From the NCBI RefSeq assembly GCF_000346465.2, contig NC_034009.1, positions 34,203,251 to 34,267,250 on the forward strand: 64,000 bases of DNA. Reading direction: 5' to 3'. This DNA comes from Prunus persica. Its lineage: Eukaryota; Streptophyta; Magnoliopsida; Rosales; Rosaceae. The notes below the pieces were generated by a model. That model saw nothing but the letters and a program-made list of their open reading frames with translations. It had not been told where the DNA came from and ran no database searches. Made by a program: the position numbers and the translations under genes. Positions 1-11,308 of the stretch are shown in pieces (the stretch's first letter is position 1; every line of letters starts with the position of its first letter).

Positions 1-173
1 GCGGATATAAATTTCCTATTTTTTTTTGGGGTCAACGGTGGATATGAATTACTAATCCTACATATACATCTAATGACCTTAGTGGGTCATATCCCTTGGG
101 CCTTGCCCTCGACTTGTCAACAAGTAATCTTTTGTTAAAAAAGAAGTAAAAAAAAGGAGGAAGAACCATATAT

Positions 174-679
174 TGTTGTAAAATAACTGGGATATGTGCG
201 AATATTGAGCTGCACGTAAAGTAGATGAGACACAGTATTTAACGAGGTTCGGCTATGCCTACGTCCCCGGAGAGCAGCAGTAGTAACTTTTCCACTATGT
301 AAAATAATAGGGCTACAACTTTAGTGTTTACAATAAGTATGGCTCACTCAATTTTCTCTCTTGGAGAATTTCTCTCTTGCTCTCTTTCCTCTCAACTCAC
401 TCACCCTCTTTCTTCCTTCTCTTCCTTTCTTTCTTTCCTCACTCATTCTTCTCTTCATTTTGGTGTGTCTTACAAGTGAATGAGCAAGCCTATTTATAGG
501 CAAAGTAAAAGGCTTCTAATGGAGACATAATGATTTCTCCCCAACATTATAATTTCATCTTTTGACTAATCATCCCACTTCTAACACCATCATTTCTTCT
601 TTTGACTACCATACTCAACACCATCATTTTTCTTCCATCATTTCTCTTTATGTGGGCTTCACCAATATTATTTACAACA
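174..679 (-). repeat. 3' LTR of copia-type element
   Basis: 506-bp direct repeat matching 5963-6468 apart from about two substitutions (near 290 and 470). On the minus strand it carries the TATA-like core CCTATAAATAGG (revcomp near 490-501) and a long pyrimidine stretch on plus (355-445). Confidence 0.92.
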
Positions 680-2440
680 CTCTCCCTTGGAGACCACAAA
701 TGACATGTCGGTTTCATCATTAAAGATTTGCTTGGAGAAAACCCAATGAGGTAGAAAACTGATGGAATGAAGAAGATTACAGTAATCAGTGCAGCATAGT
801 TCTGGATGCTCCCCCTGATGAATATCTCCCCCTGATATCTTCATGATTATCTTTTGGAGCGAAAATCTTTTGGAGTGAGTGGACGATATAGCCATTAATA
901 ATTCTCGTAGTTGAGTAAGTAAATATATTTCCAGTGAGCTATCTCTATGTAAATCATAGAAATTTTCAGAGTCCGCGTTTCTAACAAAACTTGGGCTATT
1001 TGTAAGTTCACTTGAAAGAATATGCCCGTACATGGTGTTATGCGGAGATATCATCAAATATACCTCACATCATCCCAAAATGATGGTGATGGAGTTGAGC
1101 CCTATCTGGAAAATATGATGTCCGGTCCAATATACTTCCGGAAAATCATTAAAGTGTCCAACGGATAATCCTCATAAAAATGCTTCAATACTTTCTTAGT
1201 ATAAGCAAGAATCTCGTTGGCATAATGCTCGATCCTTAAGTCGAGACAAATATTTCTTGAACTCTTCAGAGGCTTTAATGTGTTGCAAACACATTATAAT
1301 CTATGTACTCACTGAGACAATTTATGCACATTAGTATTGAGTACAGATTTTGTGCTTCAGGCACATGTCCTTCAGGGACTTGCTTCATGCAATTTCAATC
1401 CTTTCAAGGATTTTGTTTAAAGGGATTAAATTTTATGACACATTATATAGCTTTAATCCAGCTATTTATACATCTTTAGGGAATCGCTTCTGGCAATATG
1501 CTCTGTGCATTTAATACCCCTTAAAGATAATATGTTGGTCTCCGTAAATGTGCAATAAAGGGGCACAATTGAATCTATAAATATGGAGAAAATCCAACGT
1601 TCCTTATTTATGCCAAAAATATTGTGTCATACAAAGTAGGTATATTCCCTTTTATTCCGAACACCCAAGTATAACTTTCAATATTAACATCTTTTGGGGT
1701 TCGTACTGTGGGTTTGTTCTTTCACGTTCATTCTCATCTATAATGGAATTACCTCATTCCATTTTGGCCAATGATATTGTCGACATTTAATAATTGAACG
1801 TGGTTCCAATCAACACAGCCCATTGATGATTTGAGTAGCTACTCCAAAACCAAAAATTGTCATTCATCAATTCATGATCCCATCATTCTCATTTGCACGT
1901 GCATGCATCAATTATAAGCATTTCTTTGCTCTTGGGTACTCAAGCCACTTAAGGGGGCTTTTATTATGTGAGAATGTGGATTATAACCTCCAATGGAGCG
2001 TTATTTTACATAGGGCGTGGAAAATCTCCATTTAGGGAGTTGGAACATTTAGAACCCATATATCTGTCATGCTGCAGGCATGCCACAGATTAATACATAC
2101 ATGTCAATTAATTTATGGGACTTTAACCCATATAATTTGCTACGCATTAGGCGTGCACAATATCAATATTGACATGTTAAAGGATTGTCCTTTCGGGACT
2201 TCAATCCACATCATTTGCTACGCAACAGGCGTGCATCATATTGATCACTGCTATACCCATATTCTGTTCTTATGGGACTTTAATCTGTGCAGTGTATTAT
2301 CAATGTATCCAACTTGCAATCTGTAAAATTTGCATTAATAATTCATGGATACATACAAGCCATTCTTTTGGAACAGACTTATCTCCCCATTTGGTTACCT
2401 TTCAAGATAAAATATCAAATAAGTATATAAGCATATAATA
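680..2440 (-). pseudogene. decayed copia pol-derived interior
   Basis: No long ORF persists. On the minus strand the segment about 1740-2110 aligns by eye with 42410-42790 of the second copia element: shared blocks include a block ending GGAGGTTATgATCCACAT, the stretch with TGCATGcaCGTGCA, and AATGTCGACAA. The second element carries recognisable integrase-tail coding sequence just upstream, so this is remnant pol sequence. Near 720-830 the minus strand has the repeated CAGGGGGAG and the 'CATTGGGTTTTCTCCAAGCAA' type tail that precedes the 3' LTR in such elements. Confidence 0.6.
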
Positions 2441-2730
2441 ACACAAATATTGCTTACATCCTTAGGTGGGAGAAACTTTTCTCAAGTATCATTCAAGCTC
2501 GTATCGGCCCAGTAAATGTAGCGCTTAATGATCTAGTTATATCCTGCAAGAGCAAAATCACAATTCTTTTCTCTGTCAAAAATAAATAACCCTCAGAGTT
2601 AGGATCACTTCATGGATTCTTTCTTCAGATGTTCATTCTAAAGAAATAAAATCCCTTATGAACAGAGAGTTACAAAAAGAGAAAAAATGCAAAAAAAAAA
2701 ATTGTGATATTGATTGCAAGAGAAGGTAAG

Positions 2731-2814
2731 CAATCAGGGAAGGAAGCTGGTGGGAGCAGACAACAAGCTCAGCAATCAAGGAAGGAAGCTGGTGGGAGCA
2801 AACAACAAGCTCTC
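2731..2814. repeat. 42-bp unit, two tandem copies
   Basis: CAATCAGGGAAGGAAGCTGG at 2731 recurs, slightly altered, at 2773 with a 42-bp period, each followed by TGGGAGCA and ACAACAAGCTC. A second short duplication (GATCAGgGATAGTCTcGCTTCT) follows at about 2892-2945. Confidence 0.8.
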
Positions 2815-3435
2815 ATTTCTTCTAGTCTAGAAGAACTTCCGGAGATTAGAGCATAAGGTTGCCTTCACAGTTCCCGGATGTGGCGAAAACGTGATCAGGG
2901 ATAGTCTCGCTTCTTGAATGGATGATCAGAGATAGTCTTGCTTCTCGGGCATATTGAGTGCTCACTGATAAGAAAAATAAGTAGATATCGCATCACTAGG
3001 TATGGAGAAAACTGGATGTCTTCTGCAAAGAAAATTTCGTTAGTAACACATTTATACACAAATAAGAGGAATAGGTAGAATCGGTGAATTTCAAATTAAC
3101 CATAGGAAAATTACGAGATTCTCGGGGTGCTTTTGAAAAAAATAGCTCCGTGAAATCCGCAAAGCAAGATCGGCTTTTGACGAAAATAATACTTTGAAAA
3201 CGCCGAAAGTGCCGACAAACATTAATGGAGGCCACGTGAAGTTTTGGAATCTGGAAAAGAAAAAGAGAATATGGGGATCCGAAAAGATATTGGGATCCTG
3301 AAAAACTGTAGCCATATTTCCTCCTATAGATATTGCCTTTGCAAAACTTGATTGGAGCAACTGCGTTTCAACTTAACTTCCTTCATTTTCTGAAACTTTA
3401 GTTTTCTTAAGACTTTCTTCGAAACCTTCTTAAAA

Positions 3436-3987
3436 ATGGCTTCCTCTTCTTCCTGCCCAAATTATTTCAATTTAAATGATACTCCCACAACAACCAGTGA
3501 CGCCAAAGTTTGGCGTCCATCCTTTGTATCCCAAAATCGTCATCTCACAGTTAATGATTCTGTGATGATGAATGATGCTACTGCTGTCATAGTAGCTAGG
3601 AATTTCATTACTCCAATGGATGAAATGCTGTTAGCAGGGAGGTCTGAGGAAGAGGCTATTGATGACTCAATGGCTTTTAGCATTCAGAGTGTTGCTTCTG
3701 TTTCTAACATGGCTGATCGTTTGCGTGCTAGAGCAAACGAGGTTGAGAGGCTAACAACTGAAAATTCGTCTCTCCAAAGAATGCTTCATGAGTCTCAACA
3801 GGAGGTTGAGAAACTTAAAGGAGAGAATAATGCCTTGTTGAAACTGGTGAGTTCGTACTCTGTTGATACACTGAGAAGGCTAGACATGCTGCAGGTCTCC
3901 AATGAAAGAATTTTGGGAGACCACGAGAGGCTCATGGCTAAGTTTAAGAGGCGTCGTCCTCTTTCTTCAGATGCTTCCAGAACATAA
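3436..3987 (+). CDS. antisense coiled-coil ORF inside copia element (unknown function)
   Basis: Intact 183-codon ORF with ATG at 3436 and stop TAA at 3985-3987, on the strand opposite to the host retrotransposon. Residues 1-60 are Ser/Thr/Asn-rich (starts MASSSSCPNYFNLND). Residues about 95-165 form a predicted coiled coil with leucine heptads (ERLTTENSSLQRML, then EVEKLKGENNALLKL). The C terminus is basic (KFKRRRP), possibly a nuclear signal. There is no gag zinc knuckle, protease, integrase or RT motif. A TATA-like TATAGATA lies about 110 bp upstream (near 3326). From memory, near-identical proteins are annotated many times in Rosaceae genomes as uncharacterised, which would fit a repeat-borne gene. 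Function is unknown; antisense ORFs are reported in some plant LTR elements, but I cannot place this one in a known family. Confidence 0.7.
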   Translation: MASSSSCPNYFNLNDTPTTTSDAKVWRPSFVSQNRHLTVNDSVMMNDATAVIVARNFITPMDEMLLAGRSEEEAIDDSMAFSIQSVASVSNMADRLRARANEVERLTTENSSLQRMLHESQQEVEKLKGENNALLKLVSSYSVDTLRRLDMLQVSNERILGDHERLMAKFKRRRPLSSDASRT

Positions 3988-4079
3988 TGTAATTTTATAG
4001 ATTTTACAGGGCCTGCACCTTCATTGTAGGTGGAAAAAATCTATCTGTTGTATGTTCCTGTAATAATAATTGCGCACAT

Positions 4080-5180
4080 TCTTAAACTTGTACCTGTGGT
4101 TTTTACGTCTTTTCAAATGACGGTTTGGAACCTTGTGCCTTATAGGTTCAAATAACCACATCGACTCTCCCAAATTTCATATTTCAACGTATGGAACTTT
4201 TGGCCTGGGCTAAACACAAACCTCAGAATTTATTCACCCTTTTCAAATGGACATGAAATATGAATTGAGTAAAAGTTACGATAATATCGTAATATAGTAG
4301 TGAAAAGCATTAACTACTATATACCCACAATCTCAAATTCGGGATTTCTCAAATATTTGAATCCATGTGCTTCCGGCCCAGATATATCAAAATATGTGGG
4401 GAGCCTCAATTCATCATTTGAGGTTTATATTGATATTATCCATTTCACGGTGTATTCTTAACAACCGGAATTCACAAAATATATTTCTTCCTTGAGGTGT
4501 CGATTATAACAAAATCGAACTTTATTAAATTCATCATTCTCTTATGTCAAAGAAATATGTGGCGTACCACAATTTGCAATAATACCTCAAGGGTTGTCCA
4601 TTTAATTGTTGGAACTTCAGGTTCTCAACACTGTTAGATTTTGAACCTCAAGCCAAAATCACATATTCTCATGGTATGGATATTTTTACAATTTTCTGTA
4701 CATATTTCTGGACTTCAAGCCCTTACATAATTGTCCATATCTTGAGGAACTTCTGGCATCTCATTTAATTGCTCATCCATGAGTTTAAGGAACTACAGGT
4801 TCCCTTTTTGAATAGTGATGATTTACCCAAAATGGTTAATATTTATGTATACGTCACTATTCATATATCCGGTACTATTCATCAAGTCATGAATACGTAT
4901 CTATTCATGTGTACAGTACATTTGCCAGTACAGTTATTATCCATGTGTACGGCACTATTAACCAATATAATACTGTTACATCATTTAAGGAACCCCAGGT
5001 CCTTATTTACATATCAAGAATCAAGGACCCTCAAGTCTGATCACATGTTTACAAATATAGTACTGGAGAGACTGCCAGCTCTCATATCAATATCATCATC
5101 AAGGATCTTCAAGTCCTGATGTAGTTGTATGATGAGGATCAAGAAACTTCTGGTTCTGATCTGTATCCTTGTAAAAAAAA
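4080..5180 (-). repeat. degenerate GAACCTGAAGTTCC motif array in copia leader
   Basis: Read on minus, the leader contains many copies of a short motif resembling (G/A)ACCTGAAGTTCCT, such as AACTTCAGGTTC near 4612, CTCAAGTCCTG near 5109, GAACTACAGGTTCC near 4790 and AACTTCTGGTTCTGAT near 5145 (plus-strand reading). Spacing is irregular, roughly 40-80 bp. A matching array occupies 41120-41540 of the second element. Confidence 0.55.
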
Positions 5181-5214
5181 CTCATCATACCACACAATTA
5201 ATCCATAAAATAAA

Positions 5215-5720
5215 TTGCTTGTAAATTAAATTATTGGTAAATGAATTGCTTGTATGGACGATAAACCCGCACCATACGTTAAATAAAAGTAAATGTGCGG
5301 TAAAGTAAATTCATAAAGTATGAAGGTTAATTCCTCATCATACTTTAAGTAAAAGTAAATGTGCGGTAAAGTAAATTCATAAAGTATGAGGGTTAATTCC
5401 TCATCATACTTTAAGTAAAAGTAAATGTGCGATAAAATAAATTACTTGCTATATGGACGTTAATTCCGCACCATATCTTAAATAAAATTAAATGTGCGGT
5501 AAAGTAAATTCATAAAGTATGAGGGTTAATTCCTCATCATACTTTAAGTAAAAGTAAATTTGCGATAAAGTAAACGTGCTTGTATGGGCACTAATTCTGC
5601 TCCATACATTTAAATAAAAGTAAAGGCGTGGACGATAAACCCGCACCACCCTTTTAAATAAATATTGTTGTATGGGTAATAAACCTACACCATACAGTAA
5701 ATAAAATAAATATGGGGTTA
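5215..5720. repeat. 66-bp tandem repeat array in copia leader
   Basis: The anchor GTAAATGTGCGGTAAAG and its variants recur at 5289, 5355, 5421, 5488, 5554 and 5620, a period of 66-67 bp. Each unit contains an inverted pair (CATACTTTA with TAAAGTATG, or ATGGACGnTAA..CGCACCAT), so each can fold. The array sits between the primer-binding-type site and the motif array, in the 5' leader of the element. Confidence 0.85.
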
Positions 5721-5947
5721 AAACCACCACCGAATAAAATAAGAAAAATGTTAGTATTAGTAATGGTCTCCCACTGATAATATGTTTAGTATTACCAAGG
5801 GTCCATTTTTGTTAGTGGTTAGTAATAGAAAAGTGAATAAATATAGCATATTATATTACCATCAACTTTTCATATATATATATATATATTATACAATGGT
5901 TAGTAGTATAAATAATAGTGCAGCACAAAAATTATACCTGAGAGCTT

Positions 5948-5962
5948 CTCGTGCTGATAACG
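5948..5962 (-). other. primer-binding-type site of copia element
   Basis: CGTTATCAGCACGAG on the minus strand, directly next to the 5' LTR. The same sequence follows the 5' LTR of the second copia element (40866-40880), and a degenerate version follows the LTR remnant near 63.4 kb. It is not the usual full initiator-Met tRNA complement; I infer primer function from position only. Confidence 0.6.
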
Positions 5963-6468
5963 TGTTGTAAAATAACTGGGATATGTGCGAATATTGAGCT
6001 GCACGTAAAGTAGATGAGACACAGTATTTAACGAGGTTCGGCTATGCCTACGTCCCCGGAGAGCAGCAGTAGTAACTTTTTCACTATGTAAAATAATAGG
6101 GCTACAACTTTAGTGTTTACAATAAGTATGGCTCACTCAATTTTCTCTCTTGGAGAATTTCTCTCTTGCTCTCTTTCCTCTCAACTCACTCACCCTCTTT
6201 CTTCCTTCTCTTCCTTTCTTTCTTTCCTCACTCATTCTTCTCTTCATTTTGGTGTGTCTCACAAGTGAATGAGCAAGCCTATTTATAGGCAAAGTAAAAG
6301 GCTTCTAATGGAGACATAATGATTTCTCCCCAACATTATAATTTCATCTTTTGACTAATCATCCCACTTCTAACACCATCATTTCTTCTTTTGACTACCA
6401 TACTCAACACCATCATTTTTCTTCCATCATTTCTCTTTATGTGGGCTTCACCAATATTATTTACAACA
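5963..6468 (-). repeat. 5' LTR of copia-type element
   Basis: Second 506-bp copy. In minus orientation this is the promoter LTR, with TATA-like CCTATAAATAGG followed by the primer-binding-type site directly inside the element. Flanked outside by the TATAT duplication. Confidence 0.92.
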
Positions 6469-6563
6469 TATATCAAATTATCAAAATGGGTCACTTTTTG
6501 ATACATGTTCAATTATTCATTTCGATGAAGACCGGCTCCCACCACTTAGGAATGGAGTTTATG

Positions 6564-6923
6564 TGATGCAACGTGATAATTGATTAGCTAAATTTTAGTT
6601 TAAAACATGCAATTTCGAAATTCATCAAGAAGATACGAAGAAACCTCAATGTTTATTGATAAATTGGAATAACAAAATATAATCCTAGTCATGAGTAAAA
6701 TATGTTTAAATTGGATTTCGTGTTGTTAAACGATCCCGGATGCCCGAAAAATCTCATACATTATGGAAAAGTCATGAGTTTTACTTGTGATACTGTTATC
6801 TTCGAATCGATGGGTCATGGGCCCGATTATGAGCTCGGAGACCAAATCTGCAGTTTGCTCTATTTACCCATGCGTGCACGTCTCTCCAGCTCTTGTTCGA
6901 TTGCTTCCACCATATGTTCTACA
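6564..6923 (-). repeat. 3' LTR of gypsy element (internally deleted)
   Basis: Aligns with 11309-11728 along its length (TGATAATTGATTAGC against TGACAATTGATTGGC; shared end CATATGTTCTACA) but is about 60 bp shorter. A purine-rich tract (GGAAATGGAAGAGAC on minus) lies inside it. Confidence 0.85.
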
Positions 6924-6924
6924 T

Positions 6925-7990
6925 AAGTCTCTTCCATTTCCAAAGATCTAAACCCTTATCATCAGGATAAATTGACTCATAATTATGGAACTCATGTAGA
7001 TCCACGACATTGAAAGTGCTTGATATGCCTATGGAAGGAGGAAGATCCACGACATAGGCATTGTCGTTTATCTTCTTCAGAACTTTGTAGGGGTCATACT
7101 TTCGAGGTTTCAATTTGCTATATGTACTAGGAAAACGTTCTCTCCTCAGGTAAACCATCACAGAGTCTCATTCTTGGAACAACTTCACTCGGCGGCGCTT
7201 GTCATCGGCGGTATTGAATCTAGTATTGGTCCTCTCTAGCTTTTCCTTCACTTCTTCCTCATAGTCTAACCTGTTCAGTCATATTTTCAACAACTACACT
7301 AGTCTTCTAGGCTCTTGAAAATTTAAAAAGGTCAACCACATGCCTAGGCACCAAATTGTAAACAACGACAAAGGGTGATTTTCCTGTGGAAGCATGGACA
7401 ACACTGTTGTAGGAGAACTCCACATGTGGCAATGCAAAGTCCCATTGCTTCGACCTATCTCCGCAAATGCTCCTAATCATGTTACTGAGGGTTCTATTGG
7501 TAACCTCAGTTTGACCATATGTCTGGGGATGAGCGATGTTACTACGATGCAAGTCCGTACCAAACATCCTCCGCAAAGTGATCCAAAAGTGGCTAAGGAA
7601 TTTGATGTCACGGTCTGACGTAATAGATTTGGGAACACTATGCAACCGTACAACCTCCCTGAAAAATAATTTGGCTATGTTAGAAGCGTCTACAGTCTTC
7701 TTGCAAGCAATAAAGTGCACTATCTTGAAAACCTGTCAACCACAATAAAAACATAATCGACTCTTCATTGTGTACGAGAGAGTCTTAGAACAAAATCCAT
7801 AGGCAAGTCTTGCCAAATATCATCAGAGACAGGGAGAGGCATATAAAGACTAGTGTGTTAGGATTGGTCTTTAGATACTTGACAATTGTAGCACTTCCGC
7901 ACAATAGTGCTGACATCTCACTTCAAGTGTGGCAAAAAATAATGTTCTTCCATACTAGCAATGGTTTTATCACAATCCAGATGGCTATTC
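6925..7990 (-). pseudogene. gypsy integrase remnant
   Basis: The core domain piece at 7307-7720 has [12 protein letters not shown] (second catalytic Asp region) and [16 protein letters not shown] (catalytic Glu region; canonical HPQTDGQTEVVN). The C-terminal piece 6925-7161 has [21 protein letters not shown] and a chromodomain-proximal tail. Upstream zinc-binding parts survive only as fragments to about 7990. Stops lie between the pieces. Confidence 0.82.
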
Positions 7991-8164
7991 AATCCACCTT
8001 CATGCAAGTCTCGAATCAGTTTCTCCCTTAAAGAAGAAATAGGGTTGCACAATTGCCCTTAAATAAATACCCCCAATTAACATGATAATCTGTTATCGAC
8101 TCATTGCAAACACACTTAGCCTAAATTTCATAAAATCCTCATTAGTCTCATAAAGTTTCTTCAG

Positions 8165-9330
8165 AAATTCAAAACCCATAACTTCTTGAGCCAAAATAAC
8201 AAGCAAGGTTGATCGTCGAATCTACTACACGGTTAAGAACCCCAGACTTATGTTTAATAACAAAAGGAAATTTCTGCAGATTAGTAGCCCACCTGACATG
8301 CATCTTGTTCACACTTCTAGTTGTTGATAAATTTAAGGGTTTGGTAGTCAGTGTAAAGCACAAACTTCCGCTGCATTAGATAATGTTCCCATTGTTTCAG
8401 GGCTCAAACCACTGCATAAAACTTCTGGTCATAAGTGCTCTATTTTTGGAGTGCTTCACTGAGTTTTTCTAAGAAAAATGCAACCGGTCTCTTCTCTTGA
8501 GATAAAACAGCTCTTACACCCACTTTCCTTCAATCACATTTGACCTTGAATATCTTCTCAAAGTTAGGAATGGGTAGAACCGGTGTTGTGCTCAACTTTT
8601 CTTTAATGAGGACAAAGCTTTGCTCTTGCTTGTCATCTTAATTACATTTTTCATGATTCAGGCATTCAATAATTAGTGCGATCAGGGTACTGATATGTCT
8701 TACAAAACGCTTGTAAAAGGTTGTAAGGCCATGAAAAATTTTCACATCACTGGTTGTTTTAGGGGTAAGTCACTCTCAAATGGCTCGCATCTTATCTTCA
8801 TCAACATGGATACCATCTACACTAACGACATAACCCAGGAAAAGTAACTTGTTTGTAATGAAAGTACACTTTTTCAGGTTAATATACAGCTTGTTCTCTT
8901 ACATAACCTTCAAAACCTCCTTCAAATGTATCAAATGTTCCTCGATTTTGCTGTAAATCAGAATATCATCAAAATAAACTACAACAAATGAAACCAATAA
9001 AGGGATGCATGACCTTATTCATAAGCCTCATAAATGTGCTCGGTGCGTTTGACAATCTAAACGGCATCACTAACCATTCAAATAATCGATTCTTGCTCTT
9101 AAAATCTCTTTTCCGCTCATCTTCAGGTTTGATCTGAATATGGTGGTAACCACTCATTAATCAATTTTAAAAAACACTTTAGAGCCCTCCAGAACATCCA
9201 ACATGTCCTCCAAGCATGGAATTGGAAATCTCTACTTGACGGTGATTTTGTTGATTGCATGGTTATCAACACACATGCGCCATGTACTGTAATTCTGTGG
9301 TACCAACAATCCAGAGACTACATACTGACT
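8165..9330 (-). pseudogene. gypsy reverse transcriptase and RNase H remnant
   Basis: RT palm pieces: [18 protein letters not shown] and [17 protein letters not shown] (8969-9157, minus), followed in another frame by the catalytic YFDDIL motif (minus reading of about 8958-8985). RNase H and connection pieces continue to about 8169 ([25 protein letters not shown]). Frames are interrupted by stops and indels, so no active enzyme is predicted. Confidence 0.8.
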
Positions 9331-9608
9331 CATACTCTCTAGAATAAACCCTTTCTATAGCAAATCTTCTATCTTCTCTATGAGAATTTCATTCTCGTTA
9401 AGGAAGACTAGCTCCTGACACCAAATCAATTTGATGTTGTATGTCTCTCATGGATAGTAGCTCATTAGGTAAATCATCTGAAATTATCTCATGAAAATCA
9501 TTTAAAATTTTCTTTACCTCTCTGGGACAAGACATACCTTCTGGCAAGGCAACTAACAACCCTTTCACATACACAAGGTATACGACATCAGCTTCTTTAA
9601 TATATTAC

Positions 9609-10149
9609 TCAAACCCTTGCTCGTTGTTCAACATCACCAGAAAACTCGATTTTTTTTTTTTTTTTTTGCTTTTTCAATTTTCCAGAATCATTGACAGAAG
9701 CCATAGCGATTTTGTGGGAACCCCAATTGAACAAGTACACATTATCACGTCTTTTATGTGTAGCATCCGTATCATGGTGCCAAGGACGCCCTAGTAACAC
9801 ATGGCTAGCATTCATATCGATCACATCACACGAAACTTTTTGTTTGTAATGCTTGCCAATGAAGATAAGAACCTTGCACTTCTGTCACCTAAACTATTGG
9901 TCATTTATTCACCCATCTCAATGCATACGGAGCCTCATATTTCTGTTTTGGGAGCTGTAAATAATCAACCAATTTCTTGGACAGTAGATTCTCGCAACTG
10001 CCACTATCCACAATCACACTGCACACTCTATTTTTAATGGTGCAAAGTGAACAGAAAATCTTGTTACGTTGCCCCGCCTCCTGTTTTGGGGATATGAGGA
10101 CTCTTTGCAGCACTAAATTTACCATTTCATCACTGCAAATTCTGCTCAT
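9609..10149 (-). pseudogene. gypsy aspartic protease remnant
   Basis: Minus frames contain VDSGSCENLLSKKLVDYL (about 9960-10010), whose DSG matches the retropepsin-like active site of plant Ty3/gypsy elements (D-S/T-G), and downstream the conserved-looking HVLLGRPWHHDTDATH (about 9755-9805). The two parts lie in different frames, and a T17 homopolymer near 9651 marks degeneration. Confidence 0.8.
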
Positions 10150-10209
10150 TCGTAATCATCATCAATATTATCCTCCTCATCTCTGTCTTCAATCGCCTTA
10201 GCTAGATTG

Positions 10210-11285
10210 ACCTGTTTGTTAAGGGTTGGGCACTCATTGGAGTGATGGCCTGGTTTGGAACACCTGTAACAGATATCATTTGTCGGCCTAGCATAAGGAT
10301 TGTTCCTCTATTCACGATCTCTTCCCTAATTTCTGCTACTACTTTCGTCGCACGGGGTAAAATTCCTCTACTCATCACTCTCCCAAGAACCTGCTACACA
10401 CCCTTATTTTTTTTCGTAGATGGAGCAGATGATTCATAACTACTATTCTTGATACCACTAGTGCTTGACCCAGTACGCTTTTCTTTTTCTAGTAATTTGA
10501 CCTTCAATGCCATATTATGTGCATCATGAACTATCCATAAAGTCTGAAGCCCAATTTTCTCATGCAGAGAACTTTTCAGCCCTGTGATATACCTTGTGAC
10601 CATGTGACCATGTGACCATGTGTTTCCTCCAAATTATTGTGCTCAGCCAAATACAAAAATTCATATGCATACTCAAAAACGATTCGATTACCTCGGTGGT
10701 AATTATGGTAGAGTTGATACATGTGTTGCTCATAATCGGCAGATAGGAATCTCCCCATCATCAGTTGCTTCATACGGTGTCAAGTCCTCGCTGCTTGTTT
10801 ACCTTGCCACTGATGCGATTGTTGAAGCTGGTCCCACCATACACCCACATTACCCATCAAACGAAAAGCAGCAATCTTCACCATCTTCATCTATGGAACC
10901 TCCATAATCTCAAAGAAAGAAACACTCCACCTCTACCAACCAATCAAGAACGTCTTCAATCTGTAGGCCATTACAGTATGGAATATCAGCCTTAATTCGA
11001 AAATCGTCAATGTATCGGTTACAATTATTCTGATTCGGTGCAATCATGGGCTGTTCACAGAGCTCTTCTTCAGACTCCTCGTCACTCTCAAAAAGATGAC
11101 GTCTCTCAACGGGACGTTGCATGCGGGCACTTCCATTAGGTTATGGAGAGCTTTGGTTTCCCATGCCCAACAATAAACACCGAACCTCTTCCACTGCCTC
11201 ATAGAGGGTCTCAAACTCGGCACAAGTAACAACTTCCCCTGTACTATGGGTCCTATCACCTTCATCTGGGTTGTTCACTGAGCCG
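10210..11285 (-). pseudogene. gypsy gag remnant with CCHC zinc knuckle
   Basis: Minus-strand frames starting MAGSVNNPDEGDR (near 11285) continue into a capsid-like region with RYIDDFR and LDWLVEVE (about 10910-11020), then YEQHMYQLYHNYHRG (about 10700) and VTRYITGLKSSLHEKIG (about 10590). A zinc knuckle of the form C-x2-C-x4-H-x4-C (CYRCSKPGHHSNEC) lies at about 10230-10271. Pieces lie in different frames, so the gene is dead. The order agrees with Ty3/gypsy gag. Confidence 0.8.
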
Positions 11286-11294
11286 GCCATACAT

Positions 11295-11307
11295 GCTCTG
11301 ATGCCAA
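11295..11307 (-). other. primer-binding site of gypsy element
   Basis: TTGGCATCAGAGC on minus, one base inside the 5' LTR. It differs by one base from the common initiator-Met-type TGGTATCAGAGC. Confidence 0.7.
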
Positions 11308-11308
11308 C

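Larger units (their letters stand above)
174..6468 (-). mobile_element. Copia-type LTR retrotransposon, young, non-autonomous
   Basis: Two near-identical 506-bp direct repeats (174-679 and 5963-6468) begin TGTTGTAAA and end TTACAACA. Both are flanked by the same 5-bp target duplication TATAT (169-173 and 6469-6473), so both ends are intact. Orientation is minus: a primer-binding-type sequence, CGTTATCAGCACGAG read on the minus strand, abuts the right LTR at 5948-5962, and a purine tract (AAGGGAGAG on minus) abuts the left LTR at 680-688. By eye the LTRs differ at about two positions, so insertion is recent. No intact gag-pol survives inside. The middle aligns with the second copia element at 40.6-43.9 kb, and an intact ORF lies on the opposite strand (3436-3987). 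This looks like a large non-autonomous (LARD-like) derivative mobilised in trans. Confidence 0.9.

Noticed and set aside
668..1057. 129-codon minus-strand ORF in the first copia element
   Set aside because: It lies at the 3' end of the element near the purine tract and resembles the decayed tail of pol, not a gene in its own right.
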